A stretch of 64,000 bases of DNA from Streptomyces liliifuscus (GCF_016598615.1 NZ_CP066831.1:10478001-10542000); one strand, 5' to 3'; shown: positions 1-11,237, counted from the first letter of the stretch. Program-made: numbers and translations. The notes: generated from the letters alone by a model not told the origin.

Positions 1-516
1 GAGTACGCGCTGGTCGTCGTGGAGCAGCGCGGTGCTCTCCGCGGAGGCCACGACATCGCTCGGCGGGTTCTCGACGTGCTTGCGCGCGACCTGGAGGTGG
101 CGTATCCGCATCCGGGTCAGATTGCAGACGGTGGACCGCAAGTAGGCCTCCGCGGCCTCGGCGTCCCGCAGCCGGCGCCACTTCCGGTAGATCTGGTAGT
201 ACGCCTCGGCCACGACGTTCTCCGGGTCGTCGGCGCCGAGCAGCACGGCCAGGCGCAGCATCGAGGAGTAGTGCACCTCGAAGAGCCGGGCCAGAGCGGC
301 TTCCCGCTCCAGGTCGACGGGGTCGCCGACCGCGGGGGAGAGGGTCGTCTCCCCGGGCGCCCCTTCGCGTACGCCGTCGGGGCGGGACTCCTCGTCGAGG
401 CCGGGGCGGTCCGCGACCGGCGGCAGGGCAGTCGCCGCGCGCGGGACGCGTGGCTCGGGGACGGCGGCCGGAACAGCCCGCGCCACCGTCGAGCGGGTGT
501 GTTGTCTGCGTCTCAC
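1..516 (-). CDS. SigE-family RNA polymerase sigma factor (C-terminus off window)
   Basis: Sigma-70 family subunit that would direct core RNA polymerase to specific promoters. The visible 172 codons have an Arg-rich and Pro/Ala-rich N-terminal extension of about 65 residues. A region-2 fold follows, recognisable from LFEVHYSSMLRLAVLLG, then ENVVAEAYYQIYRKW and AYLRSTVCNLTRMRIRH. Region 4 lies beyond the left edge. The GTG start at 516 overlaps the stop of the upstream symporter gene as GTGA, so the two are probably translationally coupled. The extension before region 2 is longer than usual, so a later start is possible. Family assignment rests on region 2 only. Confidence 0.8.
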   Translation of the reverse strand, partial: MRRRQHTRSTVARAVPAAVPEPRVPRAATALPPVADRPGLDEESRPDGVREGAPGETTLSPAVGDPVDLEREAALARLFEVHYSSMLRLAVLLGADDPENVVAEAYYQIYRKWRRLRDAEAAEAYLRSTVCNLTRMRIRHLQVARKHVENPPSDVVASAESTALLHDDQRVL

Positions 517-2075
517 GGGTTGGTGGCTCCCGTCTCGGGGCGGCGCCTGACGGTCAGGCGTGACGGTAGGTCGGTGACATCGGCGCCGCGCGGGACGCCG
601 AGCCGTTCGAGGGCAGCGGTGCCCACCAGGGCGACGGACAGGTTGAGGACCAGGGCCGCGAGCCCGGCGTAGATCTCCAGCGGCTGCTCCGCGGAACCGA
701 AGGCCACGATGGAGGAGAACCCCTCGCGCACCACCAGGAACGTGCCTGCTGTCATGCCAACTGCCCACCCGGCGAGCAGCGCCCGCGGATGCAGTCGGCC
801 GGTGAACAGACCGACGGCCACGGCGGGAAAGATCTGCAGAATCCATACGCCGCCGAGCAGTTGGAGATTGATCGCGTCCTGGTCGCGCAGCCCGAACACG
901 AAGGCCACCGCCCCCACCTTCGCGGTGAGCGAGACCGCCTTGGCGATCCGCACCTGCCGTTTGGGCGTGGCGGTCGGCTGCACGTACTCCACGTACACAT
1001 TGCGTACGAAGCAGGTCGCGGCGGCGATCGACATCACGGCGGCCGGGACGAGCGCCCCCACGACGATCGCGCCGAACACCAGCCCGGCCAGCGGCCCCGG
1101 CATCAACCGGTCGACCAGCATCGGCACGGCCGCCTCGGCGCCTCCCTCCGGGGCCTGTACGCCCGCGGCGAGGGCCGCGACACCGAGGAAGCCGAAGAGC
1201 GCGAGCAGGCCCGTCCAGGCGGGCAGGGCCACGGCGACCTTGCGCAAAGTGCGCGGGCTGTCGGCGGCGAATCCGGCGGTGAGCACGTGCGGGTACATCA
1301 GCAGGGCCAGCGCCGAGCCCAGGGCGAGGGTGGCGTAGGCGGGCTGCTGCTCGGGGGAGAGGAGCAGGGCGGAGTGTGCGGTGTCCGTACCGCCGAGCCG
1401 TTGCGCGGCCCGGTCGAAGAGCGGGCCGGGGCCGCCGAGCCGGTCGAGGACCAGCCAGCAGACCGCGGTGAGCGAGACGAAGACCGCCACCGCCTTGAGA
1501 GCGGAGATGACCGCGGGCGCGCGCAGCCCGTGCCGGTACGTCGCCACCGCGAGTCCCGCGAAGAGCCCGACCATCACCAGGTCGCCGGCCGCGCCGCGCG
1601 GATAGACGCCCCCGGCGGTGAGTACCGCGCGGATGCCCAGCAACTGCAACGCCAGATACGGCATCGTCGCGAGGATCCCGGTGAGCGCGACGACCAGGGC
1701 CAGCGGCGGCGAACCGTACCGTCCACGGACGAAGTCGCCGACGGTCACATAGCCGTGGCGGCGGGCCACCGCCCACAGCCGCGTCAGCAGGACGAAGGCG
1801 AGCGGACAGACGATCACCGTGTACGGGACCGCGAAGAAGGCGGGTGCCCCGTTGCCGTACGCCAGGCCTGGGACGGCCGTGAAGGTGTACGCGGTGAAGA
1901 TCGTGCCGCCCAGCAGCAGCCAGGTCCACACCGGACCGAGGCTCCGGTCGGCCAGCGCCCAGCCCTCCAGGGACGGCAGCCGGTCGGTGGGGCGCAGCCG
2001 CCGAGCCGTGACGGCGAGCAGCGACGCTCCGCCGATCACGGCGAGAAACGTCGCGGTCATGGCGACATCCGCCAT
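513..2075 (-). CDS. Sodium:solute symporter (SSF family)
   Basis: Inner-membrane cation-coupled symporter of 520 residues with about 13 hydrophobic segments, the usual SSF size and topology. Typical SSF features are the early GGTIFTAYTF segment, the helix pair around residues 100-160 with GYVTVGDFVRGRYG, and FVRNVYVEYVQP after the central helices. It resembles monocarboxylate/acetate transporters (MctP/ActP group), but the substrate cannot be read from sequence. The ATG at 2075 is preceded by AAGGA at good spacing. The gene is coupled to the sigma factor downstream and is divergent from a DUF3311 gene. DUF3311 proteins commonly accompany SSF transporters, which supports the assignment. Confidence 0.88.
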   Translation of the reverse strand: MADVAMTATFLAVIGGASLLAVTARRLRPTDRLPSLEGWALADRSLGPVWTWLLLGGTIFTAYTFTAVPGLAYGNGAPAFFAVPYTVIVCPLAFVLLTRLWAVARRHGYVTVGDFVRGRYGSPPLALVVALTGILATMPYLALQLLGIRAVLTAGGVYPRGAAGDLVMVGLFAGLAVATYRHGLRAPAVISALKAVAVFVSLTAVCWLVLDRLGGPGPLFDRAAQRLGGTDTAHSALLLSPEQQPAYATLALGSALALLMYPHVLTAGFAADSPRTLRKVAVALPAWTGLLALFGFLGVAALAAGVQAPEGGAEAAVPMLVDRLMPGPLAGLVFGAIVVGALVPAAVMSIAAATCFVRNVYVEYVQPTATPKRQVRIAKAVSLTAKVGAVAFVFGLRDQDAINLQLLGGVWILQIFPAVAVGLFTGRLHPRALLAGWAVGMTAGTFLVVREGFSSIVAFGSAEQPLEIYAGLAALVLNLSVALVGTAALERLGVPRGADVTDLPSRLTVRRRPETGATNP

Positions 2076-2243
2076 GGGTCACCGTCCTTGGTGTGCCTGT
2101 GCCCTTGCCGGAGAGTTGCGCGGGCACCCCACTCGGAGGACAGGGAACCGGCGGGAAATCTTCTGGAAATTCGCTGTCAACCAGTTCCGGCCGGTGGGCA
2201 ACTCTTGCACAGACCGACAAGCACGGGGAGAGGAGCGCAGGTC

Positions 2244-2465
2244 ATGGCACCCACGGGTCATCACCGGCTACGGCGCGTCGCGATCGCCGTACTGCTCCTC
2301 GCGCCCGCCGCGGGTCTGCTGTGGGTGCCCTGGTACGCCGGCGAGAGCCCACGGCTCGCCGGGACGCCGTTCTTCTACTGGTACCAGCTCGCCTGGGTGC
2401 CGGGCTGCTGCCTGTGCCTCCTGGCCGCGTACGCACTGACCAGGCACGACCGCCACGACCCCTAG
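2244..2465 (+). CDS. DUF3311 small membrane protein
   Basis: A 73-residue protein with two hydrophobic segments (about residues 12-30 and 50-66) and the conserved aromatic stretch FFYWYQLAWV between them, which is characteristic of DUF3311. In actinobacteria this family usually sits directly in front of an SSF symporter in the same operon and is thought to be its small accessory subunit. Here it is divergent from the symporter across a 168-bp gap and co-directional with cstA. The ATG at 2244 has GGAGAGGAG upstream. Function is inferred from neighbourhood only. Confidence 0.8.
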   Translation: MAPTGHHRLRRVAIAVLLLAPAAGLLWVPWYAGESPRLAGTPFFYWYQLAWVPGCCLCLLAAYALTRHDRHDP

Positions 2466-2574
2466 GCGTACGTACGGCCGCCACGACACCTGGTTCGTAC
2501 GTCCTCCGCAGTCCGCACCGCCGACCCGTACGCATCCGTACCACCACATATCACCGTAGAGGTGAGGAGCCGTC

Positions 2575-4739
<2,165 letters not shown>

Positions 4740-4743
<4 letters not shown>

Positions 4744-4928
4744 GCGTCCGTCGATGGGCGCGGGCCGTGCGCTGGTACCTGCGCGAGCTGACCGGGGAGG
4801 CGGAGTACGACCGCTACTGCGAGCGTCAGCTGCGCCACCACCCACTCGCGCCGCTGCCGACTCCCCGTGAGTACCAGACGCTGCGAGCCCGGCACCGGGA
4901 GGACCATCCACAGAGCCGCTGCTGCTGA
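4740..4928 (+). CDS. YbdD/YjiX family protein, CstA partner
   Basis: A 62-residue soluble basic protein with the family signature WYLRELTGEAEYDRY followed by HHPLAPLPTPREY. YbdD/YjiX proteins are encoded immediately after CstA/BtsT transporters and are required for or modulate pyruvate uptake in Enterobacteria. Its ATG overlaps the cstA stop (ATGA), so the two are co-translated. It ends in two cysteines just before the stop. Short length and position make the call secure. Confidence 0.88.
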
Positions 4929-4952
4929 CTCGGAGTGCGGAGGGGGCCGCCG

Positions 4953-4983
4953 GCGGCCCGGCGTGGCAAGAGCGCCGGGCCGC
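4953..4983. terminator. Bidirectional hairpin terminator
   Basis: GCGGCCCGGCG (4953-4963) is perfectly complementary to CGCCGGGCCGC (4973-4983), giving an 11-bp stem with a 9-base loop. It lies between the convergent ybdD and FtsX-type permease genes. There is no U-tract, which is usual for streptomycete terminators. Confidence 0.8.
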
Positions 4984-4992
4984 CGAGGGCCA

Positions 4993-7374
4993 CTACTCCG
5001 TACGCAGCGCCACAGCCGTACGGGCTTTCGCCGCCCAGCCCGCCGGGAGCAGGGCACCCAGCATCGCGATCGCGATCCCGGCCAGGGCCAGCAGCACCAA
5101 CTGCCAGGGCACGTACACATCGAGGACCGAGGGCGGCAGGTTGGTGCCGGCCGCCCGCCCCATCACCGGCAGCACGATGCCGTGCAGCGCGAACCCGGCG
5201 GGCACGCCGACCAGACCGCCGAGCACACCGATCCCGGCCACCGAGGCGAGTACGAGGCCCACGGTCTGCCGTGGCGACATACCGAGCGCCTTGCAGACGC
5301 CGAGGTCGTGGACGCGCTCCCGGGTGTCGATGACAACGGAGTTGAGCACACCGAGACCGGCCACGGAGACCAGCATGAGGGTGAGCAGTGCCGCCATCGA
5401 CTGCAGGATGAGGACGAAGTTGTCCTGTTCCGAAGGGGAGTTGGCCATGGCGTCGCCGCCCAGCGGCCGCACCGCCGCGGCGAGCTTGTCGGCGTAGTCG
5501 GCGGGAGAGACACCCGGCTCCACCTCGACGAGGAACGTCCGGGGTTCGGCCGCGGGGAAGTCGGCAATGCTCGCGTGGAGTTGCATGCCGTCGTCCTCCG
5601 TGTCGAAGGCCTCGCCGACGATCCGCAGGGTCCGGGTGTCTCCCTGGTGGGTCACCCGGACGGTGTCACCGACCTTGGTGCCGGTCCGGTCCAGGAAGCC
5701 CGTGGCCACCACGACCTGCCCCCGACCGTCGATCCAGTGACCGCTGATCATCTCGTAGCTGCCCGAGCGGGAGTCTCCCTGGTAGAGGCTGATCGTGACC
5801 GAGCCGGTGCCCCCGGCCACGGTGGCGTCCTCCTGGGTCGTGCCGTAGTACGAAGCGGTGCCTTCCTGGGCCTCGACGGCCGCGCGTATCCGTGCCGGAT
5901 CGGCGGGCGGGGCCTCGGACCGGCCCTCGGCCGACGCTTCGGGCCCGACCTCGATCGGCTGGGGTCCGGGTCCGCCGGCGAACACCGTGACCGCGGCGCG
6001 GTCCTCGGGATCCTGCGCCTCGCCGACCGCGGTGAGGGACGCGGTGAGCCCCACCGCGAAGGTCGCCGCGACCGTACCGAAGGCCACCGCGAGCAGCATC
6101 GCGACCGTGCGGACCGGGTGTGCGAAGGGGCTCGCGAGGCCGTACGTCACCGCCCTCGGCAGCGGCAGCCGGCTCGCCACCCGGTGCGCCCACTGGCCGC
6201 GACCCGTCCGCGGGGCCCGGCCCACCGCGATGGCCTCCACCGTACTGAGCCGCCCGGCCCGCAGCGCGGGAACCAGCGCGGCGACCCCGACGACCACCAG
6301 CGCGGCGACCGGCACCACTACGTCCACCCACCAGGCCACTGTCAGCGAGGCGGTCCCGTACGCCTGCTCGGTGTCGTCGAGGAGCGGCACGGCCAGCAGG
6401 TTTCCCAGCACGACGCCCAGCGCGATACCGACGGCCGCCGGGATCAGCGCCTGGGCCACATAGGCCCGTACGACCTCACGCGGCGTGAAGCCGATGGCCT
6501 TGAGGATGCCGATCCTGCGCAGACTGGAGCCGACCGCGCCGCTGGTCACACTGCCGACGATGATCACCGACATCACGATGCCGAGGACACCGAAGGCGAT
6601 GAGGAAGGGGATGGTCGGGGCGGCGCCCTGGTCGGCGGCGCGCTTGGTCTCCAGATAGGACTGGCTGCCCAGCAGCGCACCGGACGGCACGGCCGCGGCG
6701 AGCTTCTTCCGGCCGTCGGTGACCTGCTTGTCCGTCCCGGCCGAGTCGAAGCGGTACAGCATCTGACTCGTGAGCGGGTTGTCCGCCGACGCCAGCGCCC
6801 TGGTCTGCGCGGGTGTCGCCCACGCGTCGGCGGTCTTGCTGACCGACAGGGCGAAACCGACGACGGTCAGGGTCGAACCGCCCCCCGCGTCCGAGGTCCT
6901 GAGAGTGGAGCCGAGCTTGAAGGCGGGGCCCGAGAACGACGCGTTGAGCACGATCTCGCCCGCCTTCGCCGCCCACCGGCCGGACTTGAGGTCCAGATCG
7001 TCCACGTCGGCCTTCGGACCGGACCGTCCGACGAGCGTCAGTTTCGGCATCCGCCGGCCCTCCGAGTCCTCCGGCTGGATCGTCGTGGAGGGGTACGGCC
7101 CCGCGCTCGCGGCGACGCCCGTCTGTTCCCTCGTGGCCTTGAGCTGCGCCGTACTCGCCCTGACCGGATCGAACTGGGCGGTCAGATGGGCGCCCTGCTG
7201 CTTCGCGAAGGCGCGGTCGAAGGGCGCGTTCGCGGCGACGATGAGCGACCCGGCGACCACCGCCGAGGCCACGGCCATCATCGTGGCCACGGCGATCACC
7301 ACGGTCTGCACCCGGCGCCGCCCGACACCGGACCGTATGACCCGACCGAGCGCACCGCCGCCGAAGCGGGTCAT
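4993..7374 (-). CDS. FtsX-family ABC transporter permease
   Basis: Membrane permease of 793 residues with the two-halves layout of large FtsX/MacB-type exporters. There is an N-terminal helix (about residues 20-42), an extracellular domain, and a first FtsX module of three helices beginning at IPFLIAFGVLGIVMSVIIVG. The conserved cytoplasmic SSLRRIGILKAIGFTPREVV follows. A second anchor, extracellular domain and FtsX module come next, with RERVHDLGVCKALGMSPRQT. The ATG at 7374 overlaps the stop of the ATPase gene (ATGA). Such pairs export antimicrobial peptides, lipids or envelope proteins. The adjacent two-component system suggests an envelope-stress or drug-resistance role; the substrate is unknown. 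Confidence 0.9.
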   Translation of the reverse strand: MTRFGGGALGRVIRSGVGRRRVQTVVIAVATMMAVASAVVAGSLIVAANAPFDRAFAKQQGAHLTAQFDPVRASTAQLKATREQTGVAASAGPYPSTTIQPEDSEGRRMPKLTLVGRSGPKADVDDLDLKSGRWAAKAGEIVLNASFSGPAFKLGSTLRTSDAGGGSTLTVVGFALSVSKTADAWATPAQTRALASADNPLTSQMLYRFDSAGTDKQVTDGRKKLAAAVPSGALLGSQSYLETKRAADQGAAPTIPFLIAFGVLGIVMSVIIVGSVTSGAVGSSLRRIGILKAIGFTPREVVRAYVAQALIPAAVGIALGVVLGNLLAVPLLDDTEQAYGTASLTVAWWVDVVVPVAALVVVGVAALVPALRAGRLSTVEAIAVGRAPRTGRGQWAHRVASRLPLPRAVTYGLASPFAHPVRTVAMLLAVAFGTVAATFAVGLTASLTAVGEAQDPEDRAAVTVFAGGPGPQPIEVGPEASAEGRSEAPPADPARIRAAVEAQEGTASYYGTTQEDATVAGGTGSVTISLYQGDSRSGSYEMISGHWIDGRGQVVVATGFLDRTGTKVGDTVRVTHQGDTRTLRIVGEAFDTEDDGMQLHASIADFPAAEPRTFLVEVEPGVSPADYADKLAAAVRPLGGDAMANSPSEQDNFVLILQSMAALLTLMLVSVAGLGVLNSVVIDTRERVHDLGVCKALGMSPRQTVGLVLASVAGIGVLGGLVGVPAGFALHGIVLPVMGRAAGTNLPPSVLDVYVPWQLVLLALAGIAIAMLGALLPAGWAAKARTAVALRTE

Positions 7375-8063
7375 CGGACGGCCCCCGCCCGCGTGTCGAG
7401 GGCGAGATGACCGTCGACCAGATGGATCGTCCGGCTCGCACACGCCTCGGCGAGCGCGAGGTCGTGCGTGACCAGCACGATGGTCTGGCCGCCGCGGTGC
7501 AGCTCCACAAGCAGATCCCGTACGTCCTGGCCCGAGGCGGTGTCGAGGGCGCCGGTCGGCTCGTCGGCGAGGAGCAGCGCGGGCCGGTTGACCAACGCCC
7601 GGGCGACCGCGACTCGTTGGCGTTCGCCGCCGGAGAGCCGGCCAGGGTAGGCGCGGGCGTGCTTCTGGATGCCGAGCACCTCCATGAGCTCCTCGGCGCG
7701 GGCCGCCGTCCTGCGCCGCGCGGTGCCGGTCAGCTGGGCGGGCAGCTGGATGTTGTCGGCGACGGTGAGGTCGTCGAGCAGGTTGAAGAACTGGAACACC
7801 ATGCCGATCTGCTCGCGGCGGAACCGGGCCAGCGCGTGCTCGTTGAGAGCGTTCAGCTGCCGGCCGCCCACGGTCACAGTGCCCTCGGTCGGCTTGTCCA
7901 GGCCCGCGACGAGGTTCAGCAGCGTGGACTTGCCGCTGCCGGACGGGCCCGTCACGGCCAGGGCCTCGCCCTTCTCGACGGAGAGCGTGAGAGGTCCCAG
8001 CGCGGGCGTGCCGACGCTGTCGTAGCGCTTGGCCACGCCCTCCAGTTGGATCACCTGAGTCAT
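7371..8063 (-). CDS. ABC transporter ATP-binding protein (LolD/MacB type)
   Basis: A 230-residue nucleotide-binding subunit that powers the FtsX-type permease. It has Walker A GPSGSGKST, a Q-loop at MVFQFFNLLDDLTV, the signature LSGGERQRVAVARAL, Walker B LLLADEPTGALD and the H-loop LVTHDLALAEAC. GALD after Walker B is typical of the MacB/LolD group. The ATG at 8063 has GAAGGACGG upstream on the minus strand. The gene is divergent from a histidine kinase and translationally coupled to the permease. Confidence 0.95.
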   Translation of the reverse strand: MTQVIQLEGVAKRYDSVGTPALGPLTLSVEKGEALAVTGPSGSGKSTLLNLVAGLDKPTEGTVTVGGRQLNALNEHALARFRREQIGMVFQFFNLLDDLTVADNIQLPAQLTGTARRRTAARAEELMEVLGIQKHARAYPGRLSGGERQRVAVARALVNRPALLLADEPTGALDTASGQDVRDLLVELHRGGQTIVLVTHDLALAEACASRTIHLVDGHLALDTRAGAVR

Positions 8064-8091
8064 GGGAGTCGACCGTCCTTCGGATGGCATC

Positions 8092-8128
8092 GGTTCGCTT
8101 CGGGTGGGTTGGTCGGGCTCAGCGAACC
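8092..8128. promoter_or_regulatory. 8-bp inverted repeat between ABC exporter and kinase
   Basis: GGTTCGCT (8092-8099) and AGCGAACC (8121-8128) are perfect inverted repeats 21 bases apart. They lie in the 227-bp divergent region between the ABC exporter and the two-component genes. It may be the operator of the adjacent NarL-type regulator or a leader hairpin; which one cannot be told from sequence. Confidence 0.4.
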
Positions 8129-8290
8129 TAGAAGCGCGGGGTGTCGGGGCGCGTCGGCCGCGGCACCGACATCGGGACCTCCCCGCGAAGGACCCGACCG
8201 CGGGGTCATCCCTGCGACGTACACCTGCGGGACGGGTCTCTGGTCGCGCAGACGGACGCGGACCGGGTCGGGGAGCCACACAATGAGCCG

Positions 8291-9688
8291 ATGGAGACGG
8301 AGGACCGCCGCGACAGACTTCGGCAACTGCGTGACGCGCTACGGCCGGAGGAGAAGCCCGCCCCGCTGTCGCGGTGGGCGGTACGCGCGGACGTGGTGCT
8401 GGCGATCGTGCTGACCGTCGTCGCGTTGGTCGTTGCGGCGCGCTTTCCCGGCGACGGACCGGCACGCGTCTCGACCAAGTCGGAGCAGCGGACCGAGCAG
8501 CGCACCGACCGCCTGCCCGAGGTGCCGATGCCGGTGCCGCCGCCGGTCCCGCCACGACCGCCCGTACCCGGTCCCGGAGTTGTGGAGCCGCAGCCCCGTA
8601 CCGTGCCGTGGCCCCTCGTCGTCCTGTCGGCGCTGCCGCTCGCTGCCAGGCGGCGCTATCCGCTGGCCGCGTTCGGCATCGTGATGGGCGCGGCGTTGCC
8701 CATCGGTGACGACGCCTCGTGGATCAATGTGCTGACCTGCGTCATCGGTGCCTACAGCGCCGTCATGTACAGCCGCTATCAAGTGCGGGCGTTGGCGGGC
8801 ATGGTCGTGGCGGCCGTGCTCGCCGGGTTCGCGTTCCGCGAGACGGATCCCGTGCTCCCGGGCTGGTCGAGCCCCGCGGTCGTCCTGCTGGTCGCGGGGG
8901 TGCTGGCCGGGCTCGTCCGGGTCGGCGGTCGGCGGCTGACCGCCAGCCGGGACGGGTTCACCCAGTTGCAGCGGGCCCAGGAGGAGGCCATGCGTCGGGC
9001 CGTCGAGGAGGAACGGGCCCGTATAGCCGCGGAGTTGCACGACGTCGTGACCCACAATGTCAGCGTGATGGTGATCCAGGCGGGCGCGGCCCGCAAGGTG
9101 ATGGACACGGCGCCCGAGCGGTCGAAAGAGGCACTGCTGGCGGTCGAGGCCGGGGGCCGGGCCGCCATGTCCGAACTCCGGCATGTGATGGGGCTGCTCG
9201 CCGCCCCGGACACCGGCCGCCCCGACAGCCCCGCCGACGGCCTCGAACCCCAGCCCGGTCTCGACCAGATCGACGCTCTGATCGAACGCGTACGCGCCGC
9301 CGGGACACCGGTCGCCGTCGCGGTGTCCCTGCCACCGGAGCCGCTGCCGCCCGGCGTGGACCTCGCGGCGTACCGGGTCGTCCAGGAGGCACTGACCAAC
9401 ACGATCAAACACGCACCCGGCGCCGATGCGTCGGTCACGATCGGCCACACCGACGACCTCCTGGAGATCGAGGTCACCGACACCGGAGCCGCCCACGACG
9501 CCCTGTCGACCGGCTCCAACGGGACAGGCACAGCCACTGTCAATGGGACTGGCACTGGCGGTGGCAACGGCCGAGGGCTGATCGGACTGCGCGAGCGGCT
9601 GACGGTCTACGGCGGCGAACTGACGGCGGGGCCGACCCTCGCCGGCGGATACCGGATCAGAGCCCGAGTCCCGTGGCGGACCGCGTGA
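8291..9688 (+). CDS. Sensor histidine kinase (HisKA_3/NarL-type system)
   Basis: Membrane sensor kinase of 465 residues. The N-terminal half has a first helix (about residues 35-52), a Pro-rich extracellular stretch and four to five further helices, the usual streptomycete DUF-type sensor. The dimerisation domain contains ERARIAAELHDVVTHNVSVM with phospho-acceptor His250. The ATPase domain has VVQEALTNTIKHA (N-box Asn370) and GRGLIGLRER (around residue 429). A Ser/Gly/Thr/Asn-rich low-complexity insert lies just before the G-box, in the ATP lid. The ATG at 8291 is in frame, but its SD (GGGAG, 8271) is far; a slightly different start is possible. It overlaps the regulator gene as GTGA. Confidence 0.9.
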   Translation: METEDRRDRLRQLRDALRPEEKPAPLSRWAVRADVVLAIVLTVVALVVAARFPGDGPARVSTKSEQRTEQRTDRLPEVPMPVPPPVPPRPPVPGPGVVEPQPRTVPWPLVVLSALPLAARRRYPLAAFGIVMGAALPIGDDASWINVLTCVIGAYSAVMYSRYQVRALAGMVVAAVLAGFAFRETDPVLPGWSSPAVVLLVAGVLAGLVRVGGRRLTASRDGFTQLQRAQEEAMRRAVEEERARIAAELHDVVTHNVSVMVIQAGAARKVMDTAPERSKEALLAVEAGGRAAMSELRHVMGLLAAPDTGRPDSPADGLEPQPGLDQIDALIERVRAAGTPVAVAVSLPPEPLPPGVDLAAYRVVQEALTNTIKHAPGADASVTIGHTDDLLEIEVTDTGAAHDALSTGSNGTGTATVNGTGTGGGNGRGLIGLRERLTVYGGELTAGPTLAGGYRIRARVPWRTA

Positions 9689-10377
9689 ACGGGCCGGCCC
9701 TGCGAGCCGTCATCGCCGACGACCAGGCTCTGGTCCGTACGGGGTTCGGGATGATCCTCGCCGCCGACGGCATCGAGGTGACGGCGGAGGCGGCGGACGG
9801 GGCCGAGGCGGTCGCAGCCGTCCGGCGCACCCGGCCCGACGTCGTGCTCATGGACATCCGGATGCCGCGGATGGACGGCATCGAGGCGACCAGACGGATC
9901 CTCGGAGACGAAGGCCCGGGGGACACCCGGGTCATCATCCTCACCACGTACGACCTCGACCACTACGTCTACGCGGCACTCACCGCCGGCGCCAGCGGCT
10001 TCCTGCTCAAGGACGTCACCCCGGAGCATCTGGTGGCCGCCGTCCGCCTGGTGCGGTCCGGCGACGCGCTCCTCGCGCCCACCATCACCCGCCGGCTGAT
10101 CGAACGCTTCGCCCAGCGCGAGGAGCCCCGGCCGCCGACCCTCCACCGCGACCTGACCGGCCTCACGCCACGCGAACTGGAGGTGCTCCGGCTCCTCGCG
10201 ACAGGACTCAGCAACGCCGAACTCGCGGACCGCCTGTTCCTGAGCCCCACCACGGTCAAGACGCACATCGGCCGCATCCTGTCGAAACTGGACCTCCGGG
10301 ACCGCGTCCAGGCGGTCGTGCTCGCCTACGAGACCGGCCTGATCGCTCCGGGAGACCCGACACCCGACACGGGCTGA
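9685..10377 (+). CDS. NarL/LuxR-family response regulator
   Basis: DNA-binding response regulator of 230 residues. The receiver domain has acidic residues in VIADDQALVRTGF, phospho-acceptor Asp57 in VVLMDIRMPRMDG, a Thr in IILTTYD and Lys in GFLLKD. The C-terminal LuxR-type helix-turn-helix reads LTPRELEVLRLLATGLSNAE, then LFLSPTTVKTHIGRIL. The GTG at 9685 overlaps the kinase stop as GTGA; an upstream in-frame GTG at 9673 is an alternative. It is probably phosphorylated by the adjacent kinase and controls the divergent ABC exporter. Confidence 0.93.
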   Translation: MNGPALRAVIADDQALVRTGFGMILAADGIEVTAEAADGAEAVAAVRRTRPDVVLMDIRMPRMDGIEATRRILGDEGPGDTRVIILTTYDLDHYVYAALTAGASGFLLKDVTPEHLVAAVRLVRSGDALLAPTITRRLIERFAQREEPRPPTLHRDLTGLTPRELEVLRLLATGLSNAELADRLFLSPTTVKTHIGRILSKLDLRDRVQAVVLAYETGLIAPGDPTPDTG

Positions 10378-10421
10378 CACCGACCGGGCCTCCGGCGGTC
10401 CTCACCACACCCGAAGCCTGA

Positions 10422-11237
10422 TCACTTCCGAGGCTTGATGAATTCGGTGACAGGGCGTTCGAGCCGCTCCCCGTCGACCGTGATGTCGACGGCCTCGTTG
10501 AAGAAGGCCACACGGTCCTTGATCACACCCACGGCCGAGAGCGGGTCGGGATAGCTCCAGGCGATGTTCGGCGGTACGTCCTCGCCGGGCCACGACCAGT
10601 ACGCGGTCGCCACACCCTTGTAGGGGCAGCGGGTCGTGAGGTCGCTGGGAGTGAACTGATCGAGGCGTACGTCCTCGCGCGGGATGTAGTACCGCACGGG
10701 CAGACCGGTCTCGAAGAGGAGGACCGGCGCTCGGGTGTCCGCGACGACCGTGCCGTCGATCTCGACCTGGACATGCCGTGAACTGGGCAGCGCGTCCACC
10801 CGTTTGTGCGGGTCACGCGGATGGACGAAGATCTCCTCGTCCTCCTCGTACCAGTGGTCGAGCACCTCCCGCCCGAACCACTCGAACGAGATGTACGAGC
10901 CCAACTCCTCGCCGGGATACGTCCAGGCCGCCCCGGCGATGGTCTCACCGCCGATGTCGAGGTCGTAGAAGCGCGTCGTCCCGGCGTGCGGCCGCCCGGC
11001 GGACTTCTCCGTCTCCCGCAACAGATCTGTACGCACGTCCTCACGCGGGAACGCGTACAACGGAACCGGCCGCCCGGGCTCCCAGACGAGGACCGGCCGC
11101 CGACTGTCGACGACGGTGACATCGTCCTTCGTTCCACGCACCCAACGCTCGCTGGGTTCCCACAGGAGGCTGTCGGCGGGGGCAGGCGGGTGACGCAGTA
11201 CCTGGACGTTCTGTGAGCTGTTGCCGGGGGAGTTCAT
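10422..11237 (-). CDS. Tandem DUF427 protein
   Basis: A 271-residue soluble protein made of two DUF427 (PF04248) modules. The first covers roughly residues 25-135 (VDSRRPVLVWEPGRPVPLYA, later GAAWTYPGEELGSYISFEW). The second covers about 145-255 (TVVADTRAPVLLFETGLPV, then CPYKGVATAYWSW and IAWSYPDPL). The catalytic role of DUF427 proteins is not established. The ATG at 11237 was chosen over an upstream ATG because AAGGAGG lies 5 bases in front of it. It converges with the response regulator and appears monocistronic. Confidence 0.85.
   Translation of the reverse strand: MNSPGNSSQNVQVLRHPPAPADSLLWEPSERWVRGTKDDVTVVDSRRPVLVWEPGRPVPLYAFPREDVRTDLLRETEKSAGRPHAGTTRFYDLDIGGETIAGAAWTYPGEELGSYISFEWFGREVLDHWYEEDEEIFVHPRDPHKRVDALPSSRHVQVEIDGTVVADTRAPVLLFETGLPVRYYIPREDVRLDQFTPSDLTTRCPYKGVATAYWSWPGEDVPPNIAWSYPDPLSAVGVIKDRVAFFNEAVDITVDGERLERPVTEFIKPRK

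Noticed and set aside
789..2465. 558-residue plus-strand open frame opposite the symporter
   Set aside because: Its composition (Arg/Gly/Glu/His-rich) is that of an antisense shadow of a high-GC gene. Only its last 74 codons are real, as the DUF3311 gene.
4867..7410. 847-residue plus-strand frame
   Set aside because: Antisense to the FtsX-type permease, with no motif, and composed of biased residues.
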